Of a DNA stretch of 64,000 nucleotides, positions 28,480-38,200 are shown piece after piece. Source of the DNA: Symbiodinium natans (lineage: Eukaryota; Sar; Dinophyceae; Suessiales; Symbiodiniaceae). The notes beneath the pieces are model-generated. The model worked only from the letters and a program-made list of their open reading frames with translations, was not told the DNA's origin and did no database searches. The translations under genes were made by a program, and so were the position numbers. The stretch lies in the NCBI GenBank assembly GCA_905221605.1, contig CAJNDS010001824.1:426548-490547 (forward strand), read 5' to 3'. Position 1 is the first letter of the stretch. Every line of letters starts with the position of its first letter.

Positions 28480-30522
28480 TCAAAACGCAGCCAGGCACGA
28501 GAGAGAGCTCCGCTCGCTTTCCGGAAGCTTCTCCATCAAAGCCTGGCACAATCCAGCGCTGCCTTTGGCTCCGAGTATCCCGGAAACACTGGATCTTGCC
28601 TGGATTTGTCGCTTGGTGGCATCCACACTGAGCTGCTCGATTTTCTCAGCCTGGCGCCGTCCGAACAAGGCACAGTGCAAGAGCTAAGAATACCTTGCAC
28701 ACGACCACCGGTCCGTGCGGCTGAGAGGCAAAGGGGTTGCCCTCCAAGATCGCCACGGCTTTCTCATCGTCGGCATCCGCGCCAGCCTGTCGAAAGTCGA
28801 AAGCCAGGGGCGCGCCCCCTTGTCGCCTGAGCTCCTTCTTACTTCTTCTTGGTAGCCCAGTAGCCATATTCTCATAAGTATAAGGATATCCTTTTTTTGG
28901 GTCGGCTACTTTATAGGGGCACCCTTGAACTTGAATCACAAACAGGGTAAAGGCCACTGGGCTACCAAGTCTTGAAGGCATCAGCCCCCGACTACATCTG
29001 ACAGCCTCCGCTTTCGAGGAACCGGGAACGTTTTTATACCTGCTCCTGGATCCAAACGGTACCTAAGTCTCCTAATTTTCAGCACCCTCGCGCGATGCTC
29101 TCAGTGCTCCACCCTGTAAGCCCTGTGCCGGAGCTGCCCTTGAGAAAACCATGGGATCCGAAACCTCCCTGAAAGGCCACAACTGCCTCGGAAAGCCAGG
29201 ACGACAAAAGTTCTTGTGCAGCCTGCCAGGGCGGAGGTTTCTTGCCAGATGGACTTTGCCAACACGGAGGTTCGGCCCCACAAGTCTGACAAGTGAGCAC
29301 AGCATGTTCCGAGACTCCTTGGAGGATAACGCCGCATCAGCTTCGCGAATGCTATGTTCCACTTCCTGCATCCAGCTAGCGAAGCACGCTAAATTAAGTA
29401 GAGGCCGCCATCGTGCAACTCAAAATCCCTAATGCCAATGCCTGAACGCCGGCCGTTTGTGAGAAAATGGTTAAGTTGCCCTGCCGCCGCATCCTTACCC
29501 CACATGCCGTCCTTGAGCAGCAATCGGCATCGGACCCTCCAGTAGAAGAACTCCCGAGAGCGCCTCCACTCCAGTCCCTGACCAGGGGGGCCCAGACACG
29601 GTGACATCTTTCGCAGTATGTCTCCGGCAGCCAGCCGATACAAAAAGCTCAACGCATACTGTCGTAAGCCACTCACTGCTTTCACAGGACGCTCGCCTTG
29701 CGAATGACGCCTTTGGCTTCCATGCGCCCGGTACGATCGTGCAGGTCTGCAAACTCACAAGCGATTTGAGTGTAGAGAGGCTTGAGCTTCTCCTGACAAA
29801 CAGCCGATTGGTGGACGCACGGTTGCCTTCACTGCAATGTACACAGTGATCCAAGCAGCGCCCGTCCTCGCGGGCCTTGATCTGCGCCTCGATGTCTTGC
29901 GCTGCGCTCCCAACCTCCGAGGAGGAGGACTCCTGGCATTGAGGCTACTGCGCCCGTTTCATGGTCGCAGAGAGGCAACAAAGGCATTCGGCCTCAAGCA
30001 GTGCATCGTACTTCTTCAACTCAGGATCTAGTCGATGCATCATCTCCTGGCGAAGCTTGCGTGTTGCTTTGTTCCATTGCTCATTTAAGTACCTCACGCC
30101 TCTTACCCTTTCACAACTTCACTTGTACGTCAGCCATGCAGCAAGCAGTGCCGTCGGTTTTCTGTGCGCGCCATGAGACAAACATGCCGAAGACAGGCCG
30201 CGTCATTTTTTAATCAGGGGGCTCGTTCTGATTTGGCTTCTAGGTCTTTACAATTCACGACATGACTGAGGTCCTGTGACAAACAAGGTTACCCTACAAG
30301 GCAATTTTGCGAATCTTACGCGCGGAGACCAATCAACAAAATTGGGACCAAGAGCACTGTGCAACCATCAAAGGACAAAGTACCTTTTTCCTTTTGCTTC
30401 TCTGGAAGACCCTCAAAAAGGTGACCCTAACAGGGCACAACCTATGAACAACCCCGATCTACGCCCATCTAGGGAGCCTATTCAACTCGGTCTGTCCTTT
30501 TGCTGCATGGCGCGGAACTTGA
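28480..30522 (-). CDS. ACC: ACC C-terminal exons
   Basis: A small piece VKFRAMQQK at about 30495-30522, then 29993-30092 ([20 protein letters not shown]...), 29867-29914 ([16 protein letters not shown]), 29697-29792 ([20 protein letters not shown]...), 29512-29577 ([20 protein letters not shown]), about 29318-29385 ([20 protein letters not shown]), about 28742-28786 ([15 protein letters not shown]) and 28480-28650 ([16 protein letters not shown]...LCQALMEKL..., stop at 28480). Together they follow the C-terminal carboxyltransferase order of eukaryotic ACC. The exon preceding VKFR and one between 29512 and 29385 are missing. Confidence 0.8.
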
Positions 30523-33500
30523 CCTCCGACATTGGTTGATGGTTTGCGAGTTGCCGGCAACACTTCTCAGAGCTTTGTTTGTCTTGCTGGTGCTTGTAGG
30601 GAATGAGGGAATGCGGTACCTTCTGGAACCCCTGAAAAGTGTTTATGTAGGAGGATATAAGGTGCCTAATTCCCTCATTCCCTACTAGAGCCAGTAGGTA
30701 AAAACCGGAGCCTCCACGATACCGGGGGGCTCCAGAATGCCCCCTCGCGAATCAACATCGGCATACATCTCCTGCGGATTTTTAAAAGGGGGTTAGGGTT
30801 TAGGGTTTAGGGCTTAGGGTTTAGGGTTTAAGGTTTAGGGTTTAGGGTTTAGGGGCGCATCGAGGGCAACGTCAGACTCGCGCTGAAGGAGCCACGACCG
30901 GAAACCGAGAGACTGCTTGCAGCTCGGGCTCCATCTGCTCCGGGTTGATGGTAGGATCGATCACGACCCACGACCCGCCACGCAGCTCTCCCCCGGGAGG
31001 AATGTAGACAAACACAGGGCTCTTGTACTCCACGAGGGCATCGACGATCTGCGCCCCGAACTTGAGCACCTCCTGGTACATGTCGCGGGTGCCGCCCGAG
31101 AAGCCACGCCAGTTCGCAAAGATGATCAGAGGGAGGTTCTCCCCTCGGTTGAAGTCCCGGATGGCCGTCGCGGTCTTGAAGGCGCTGTCCGGAAACCACA
31201 CCTGGCCCGCCTGCGGCTCCACCACCTCCTGGCTTGCGGGGTTCGCAGGGTCTGCCGGGATCCTCCGGTCCATGTTACCTCCAACAAGGGAAGACGGATG
31301 CAGGAGGCGGGAAAAATGCGCGAAGCGGCACCCAGAACAGCAGTACTGGGTATGTCTTATGTCACACTGGGCATGCTCTTCCCTCCAGCCAGGGCACGTG
31401 TCTCCACAGCAATCACGCCCATGGGAATTCCACCGAGCTTGGCCCTGCCCACAATCACGCTTCGTCCCCAGCCGGCCAAGTACCTCGGCATTAAACTGGT
31501 TTGTTCCAGAGGTCCGCACCAGCAACGTGCATAACCCATCGGACCTCTAGCTGCCACCAAAGCACTCCTTAAAGGTATTCCGATCAAAGAAGCCCGTGAG
31601 CTTCTTGCCATCTATGGTCGCACCTGCCACGTTCATGTCACATGTTCAAAAAGAGATGAGCAGCTTAACCACCCCCAAAAGAAGTTGGCCCTCCAGCGTC
31701 TACCGGATCCTAGCCAGTCATCCTTGCTGCCCGCACCTTCTAGCATGTGTCGTGGGTCATAGGGCGTCTTTGAAGGAACAAAGGTGACATCACGGGAGAT
31801 CGGGTCCAGAGGGTCCAGGAGCGGCGGGTTGTCCGAGGCCACTTTGGGCACAAAGGACCTTGCAACTTTGCAGGGCTGTGGTGTCTCAGGTTACAAAATA
31901 TTGCGAGCCACTCCACAGGTTCCACTCTGGCCAAGGAGCAACCAGTCCAGAATGGCTGCGACTCCTTCTGTGTCATCCGACACGACCTGGACAAGGGTGC
32001 TGCGTGGTCATGCGACCATGCTCGAAATCGCAACTTCGTAGCTGTGGGGTTTACTGCCTGGACTGGTGACGTGACCGCCCCGACTAGTTGTCGCGCCTGG
32101 TGTGTCACGCCATTGGGAACCATGACTTGGGGCCCGCCGAGCTGATCTTGAGAAGTGTACACGTTCTTACCCAGGAGCTTGTTCAAGGCGGAGAATCCTG
32201 CTTCGCAACCCGTTCAAAGGCACCCTGGCTCCTAAGACCCAAAGACCCGCGCTACATGTCACATGCACCCTGAGTGCATCGTTGCAAGCACAGCGGCCTG
32301 TGAGAATCATTGGTCCATTCACCATCTGGATCACCCGCTGCCCAAGCCTGTTCAAATAAGCACCGATGCCTACGGAGCGCCCCGTGACATAGGACAGCGT
32401 GAACACTTCGTTGTAGGCCTTAGACGTCTCTCCTGCTATGAGGCCACTTCCTCTCAAGTTCTCGACTCCAATACCTCCCTGCGTGGATTTCAAGCCCTCT
32501 CCGATGATGGAGTCGATGACGTAGTGCTTCTGGCCAGCCACTGTGACCGTATGTGTGTCTACTGCGCCTTCTGGCAGGCTGGCAGCATCTTTCTCCTCGA
32601 GATACAAGTAATCGAAGCCCTTGGAAGGATCATCGTCGGTCCACTTGGCCTTCACGAAAGGCTTCAGCTCCTCCGCCAGACCCACTCGCGCACCACTGTT
32701 GCATGCGATGTGGATGCGTGGAAGGCCTCGCTGGCGGGCATACTCAGAAGCCTTCTGGAAGAGCTCATCCTCGTCCACGCCGAAGGATCCAGCCTTGTGG
32801 GTCACGTCATTCGCGATGAGAACGATTTCACGGCCTTCCGGGTACTCGGGGCTCTGGAGCGTGCAGCACCAGGCGATCATGCCGATGTTGTGCTGGCCAG
32901 GCTCCCGGTCCACCTCTTTCAGAACGCCATTGTCGCCGAGCACCAGCTCGGTGCTTCGGAAGATGGTGCCGGGCATCTTCCGAGAGCCGCCACACTCCTC
33001 GTAGGTGTTCCACTTCTTGATCAGCTCGATCTTCAGCATGCCCAGGAAGTCCGGGGCGTAGGTCGAGCCAGCATTTCTGGCGAGCGAGCGCCGCTGCTGC
33101 AAGCGGCTCTTGGCTTTCGCAGAGGTCAGCTGGGTCTTCGCTCCGCTCCTGATGTCGAACCATTCGGTAGGGGACCCTGTGATGACATCGTAGGTTTCAA
33201 GCGCGCCGCTTGTTCGCAAGTACTCACCTGTCAGAGAACTCGCGGTCAAACGCAATGTCTGAGTGCGGTTCATCTCGCTGCCAATGCCAATCTTGACCAC
33301 AACCTCATCCACTTTCATCTTGCCCAGCCGGCTTTGGTGTCTGGCAACGAAAAGGTTGAGGAAGGATTCTAGCTCGGCATAGGCCTCCGAGGGCTCGACA
33401 TCGACGTTGGCCACGATGTGGGCGAAGATGTTGCTGTTAGGCCCATATCCAATTTTGGGGTTCAGCCGGGCACGCTCCACCTCGTCCACGGCATTGAGCA

Positions 33501-35212
33501 GGAGGTTCTCCAGGGAATCCGTCCACGCCTTCTCATTGTCTGGAAAGTCCTTCATCGAGTGCTTGATCATGCCTCGGCGACCAGTGAGAATAGCAACATA
33601 TGGCAACTAGCTCCCGCCAACAGGCGCCATGCTTAAAATCGAAGACACGTGCGAAGATTGTGGACGGATTCGTCTTCGAAGGCACCGCATCGATTGGAGA
33701 GCCAATGTACACCTCCGAGTGCACCCGACTCAGCAGGAACGCGCATGCTTGATCGAGTCTGCTGCAGGTGGCAATTGCCAAAAGCCCCCCACTTTATTGC
33801 GACAACCAAAACATCGCAAGCAGAAAAGGACGGAGAACAGCATGGCTGGGCAAATAACACCAAAAACTAAACTCCCACCTGTGAGTTGCGGCCGACTGGA
33901 GGCATCACCTTCTCCAACTTGTAGTCTTCTGCCAGGCGGTAGACTTCTAGGACGTTCGGCAGCGACGGCTTCATGTCGCCTCAAGAACAGCAGACAAGCT
34001 TCCTTGCACATGGCCGCCTGACCCTAAGATCTGGCCAGTTGTCAAGCCACATCCCCGAAAGTTGCAGCCAAAGCACGGGTGGCCAGGTTCTCTTTCCAGC
34101 CATCGCTGCGCATGAACGAGGCATAGCGCAAAGCGTGCGGCACATTGGAAACAACCAAGCCAACCTGGTGCAAGACATCCGAACAATCAACGCACATCTG
34201 CGCCACATCACGGGGTCCGCACTGGTCTACACACACAAACACACATAACACAGACACACATCACACGCTAGGCCTCGCGGATGCCAGCAGATTCCAGGTT
34301 GGCGTTCGACTTGAGAAGCCCCTCCATTTCGGTGCTCATATCCTCAAAGTCGGTATCGCCAGGCGACGTGACAATGACCTGAAGGGTCCCGGTTGAAGAT
34401 GGTCGAGGTTTACTTAGTTTACTCACTTTTGCTCTCCTAGCTCGGCACAGTACTCATAAAACCTGGGATTGGTCGAGACGGGGCGGTTTCTAATCTGCCT
34501 CTATGAGGATGCAAAGAAAAGCCGCGGTCGACAAGGCATTCTAGCCAACAGAGCCGCAAAATGTCAAGCAAGACCCTCAATTCTTCAAGCCTGAATTCCC
34601 GATTCCCGGTAAACTCCGAAACCGGTTTCCCGCTTTTTCCATCTGGGCTGCCTAAACCCTAAACCCTAAACGCTAAACCCTAAACCCCCCCTCCTTCATG
34701 GTATTCAGGTTGTCGCTGGCGTCGTCCATGGGGATGTCCTCCTTCAACGCCTCACGCGCCGCGTCGAAGTCGGTGACCACCTTTTAGGTTTAGGGTTTAG
34801 GGTTTAGGGTTTAGGGTTTAGGGTTTAGGGTTTAGGGTTTAGGGTTTAGGGTTTAGGGTTTAGGGTTTAGGGTTTAGGGTTTAGGGTTTAGGGTTAGAAA
34901 TTAGGGTTTAGGGCTTTAGGGTTTGGATTGCCAAAAGACTTGCTCGCAGGACGTGGTCTAGGCCCTTGCGAAACAACGCATACCTGGACACAGCACCTGA
35001 TATCTGATGGCCCAAGTATTATGTACTTATATACTATGTAGTAGGCATATTATATTTCATATATATGTATGCATGTATGTATGTATGTATGTATGTATGT
35101 ATGTATGTATGTACGTATAATGCATACATATACACGTGTGTCTCGACATATGTGCATACATGTATACTTTTATATATCATACATATGCAATGTATGTGTA
35201 TGTATATGTATG

Positions 35213-35243
<31 letters not shown>

Positions 35244-38200
35244 ACTATATGTATGTATGTATGTATGTATGCATGCATGCATGTATGTGTACTTGCATTT
35301 CTTTATATGTATATATTCTGTGCTTTTGTGTTCGATTAATATGTTGCATTCATATCTTCTTGATGAGTGCCGGCCTTGACGTGAGCCTCACGAAAGGCGT
35401 CGGCATCTGCGGTGCCGGGAAACTGAAACTTGAAGTTGCATCGCATATTTCCAGCCCCCTGATCGGTGATTTTCACGTCCTGCGTGTGGCAAAGGGCCAG
35501 GTCGGAACTCGGCCTATATGTTTAGGGTTTAGGGTTCAGGGTTTAGGGTTTAGGGTTTAGGGTTAAGGCTGGGGTTTAGGGTTTAGGGTTTAGGGTTTAG
35601 GGTTTAGGGTTTAGGGTTTAGGGTTTAGGGTTTAGGGTTTAGGGTTTAGGGTTTAGGGTTTAGGGTTTAGGGTTTAGGGTTTAGGGTTTATTTAGGGTTT
35701 AGGGTTTAGGGTTTAGGGTTTAGGGTTTAGGGTTTAGGGTTTAGGGTTTAGGGTTTAGGGTTTAGGGTTTAGGGTTTAGGGTTTAGGGTTTAGGGTTTAG
35801 GGTTTAGGGTTTAGGGTTTGTTTTGATGTAGGCAAAGGCCTGCGATGGCCGTAGTTGGTTTTCTCGTGAAGGACTTCTGCGGCCTCCCAAGGACCTTTAT
35901 ATAATCCCCCGGAGGTCACCAGAACGATGCCTACATCCAGTCGCACAGTGGAACCCTCGAAGCCAGCACAGAAGGTTTGCGCAACTATGGCCCATGAGAT
36001 ATTCCTCGTCCTTGGTGAGTTTTCTGAGCCTACTCCTGGTCAACTGTAAGCAACAAGAAGGGCACTGCGTCCTCCCAGTAGCCAACAACGCCAAACCCGA
36101 ACAAGGCGCAGCATGCTAGCATGCCTGGTAACCAGCCCGCCTCTGAACTCATAAACACTCGCATTTCGGGCAAGGCCTTGATGAGGAAGGAGCGGTACAA
36201 ACGTCTCATCAAGGCATCAAGCGCATTGGTTCGGACCTTTGCTGCATCGTGTACATGCATTGCCAATTCGCTTCGGCTGTCGTTGCTCCGTCTGCGGCTT
36301 TACTGCAACTGCACGCAGCGAGTGGACAAAAGGATCTGCTTTCCACTGTCACACTGGCTTCAAGTGCAGGGGGGTGGCCAACGATGATTCGTCCAGCAAC
36401 AAATCTGACAGCAGCTCTGCACCGGCCTCTGCAATTGCTTGTGCCATGCCCCTCTTTGGATGGGAAATCCTAGGAAACTGTCTCTCCAGCATATGGTATT
36501 GATGGGCAACACCAATCTGCACCTTGCCTTGCTCGCTGGCATGCCTGAGATGGGCTGGAGCTCCGGCTCGTCCGTGTCCAAAATAGTTCGTAGAGCTGCG
36601 CTGCGATCCTCCAAACACGCGCCCAGTGTGCAGGAGACATGCTGTGGGACCGCTGTGGGCGGCGCATTCCTCAAACGGCTCGGAGCTCAGCAACGCCATT
36701 GTTGTCTCCCTTAGCCAGCGCGACTCTGTCGGTTTGATTCTCCAGTTTGTAATTTGTGGTGCGATTTTCTGAATAGAGTCACGTACAACTTACAAAGCTT
36801 TCTGTGGCAGCCCGTTGTCGACACGAGCACCACCTCGCCGTAGCCACCTGGTCGGGTGAGCGCGGGCGCTGCTCACGCGTAAGGTGGTGAGCTTGCAACG
36901 ACATCTCGTGATGGGGCCTGTCCCTGATACCAAGATAGCAAACTGAGCGCCACAACTACAATCAATGCCAGGCCTGTGTTGGCAAGATTTGCCAGACGTC
37001 CGATCCTCGACTGCGCATGTGCCCGCTGAATTTTGATCGCACATGTGACGAAGAGATGACATATACGGGCGCTGAAATACTCAAAGCTAAACCTGCCCAG
37101 GCTGCCGAGGCTCTTCTGCATCAGATTCACAGAGGGGCTCAGCTTGCGCAAGCTCCGAAGCGCGGCAAGAACCACTTCCTGGGGAGACTTCCCGCCAGGA
37201 AAGCAGCACAATCCCATCGAATCATCCTTGTGCTAGATCTCAGATCCCTGTCCGCCCTACAATCACAACTTGGCTTGGCCGAGGTTCACTGCGGGTGCCC
37301 AGCTGGCTATGTGCCAGCGCTAAGGAGGCAACCGCCGACAAGTTGTCCTGTAGACACAGAGTACTGGTACCCAGACAAGCAAAGTTGCACGGGTTATGCA
37401 AGAAAATATGCTCTGCCGAGGTCCCGTGAAGCGTGTCTTAGAAGTGCCTTCCTTACTAGTTCTGAGAGGGGAATTAGGGAATTCGAGACCCGAATATACG
37501 GGAGAGATATGAGGTAACCTTTCAGCGCCCACCCGTAATGATTTCCATTTTGAAAGCATGGAAGAGCCTGTAAACCTTAGAACCTCACGGCAACCCTGAA
37601 CATAAATACCCACGTCATCCTCCTTGTGCTGTTCCCTAAACCCTTTTGCAACTGGATTCCCTAAACCCTAAACCCTAAACCCTCCGTGGTTTTTGCCCGA
37701 ATTGGGCACATGCAACCTAAAGCTTTCACGGGCTTTCGGGGGGGAGCGCGGATCGGCAATGGCCGGGGCGGGCCACGGAATCTCAACCGTGTTTGTTTTG
37801 GGATGTCTTGGGGGGCCCAGCAAGCTATCTGAAGCTGATGTCACTAATGTCTCCTTGTTCTCAGCAATGAGATTGGCGTAGATCTGATCGTTCGTCAGCT
37901 TCTCTTTGATGAGCGGCGAGAACTTCTCTTCGACTGCCAAGTAGCGCTCCACCAGAGCCGACGCAACGTCATCGCACTCAGCCTCGCCAGCTGATGCACA
38001 GGAGACTCTAAAGAATCACAACTCATGGCATGATGCGCTTGCCTCGGGAAGCTGAGAAAACATCTTCTGGGCCATGAATGCTGGCTCCTCTTGCGAAGTG
38101 AAGCCGTCCAGCACCATCTCGAGCTGGCTTTGCAAACTGCGGTCCTCACGCAACGGTCAATAACATGCAAGGCTCTTACAGCAAAGGGGGAGCTGCGAAA

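Noticed and set aside
28646-28981. Apparent protein similarity between [10 protein letters not shown] here and KGYPYLGN near 55.05 kb
   Set aside because: Both come from the shared core of foldback elements and not from a coding family.
32263-33372. A 369-residue plus-strand open frame
   Set aside because: It is antisense to the carboxyltransferase exon of ACC, whose minus-strand product is clearly recognisable. The frame is a shadow of GC-rich codons.
35521-35818. Chromosome end (telomere)
   Set aside because: The array is internal to a gene, and unrelated sequence continues on both sides. The same holds for all other arrays here.
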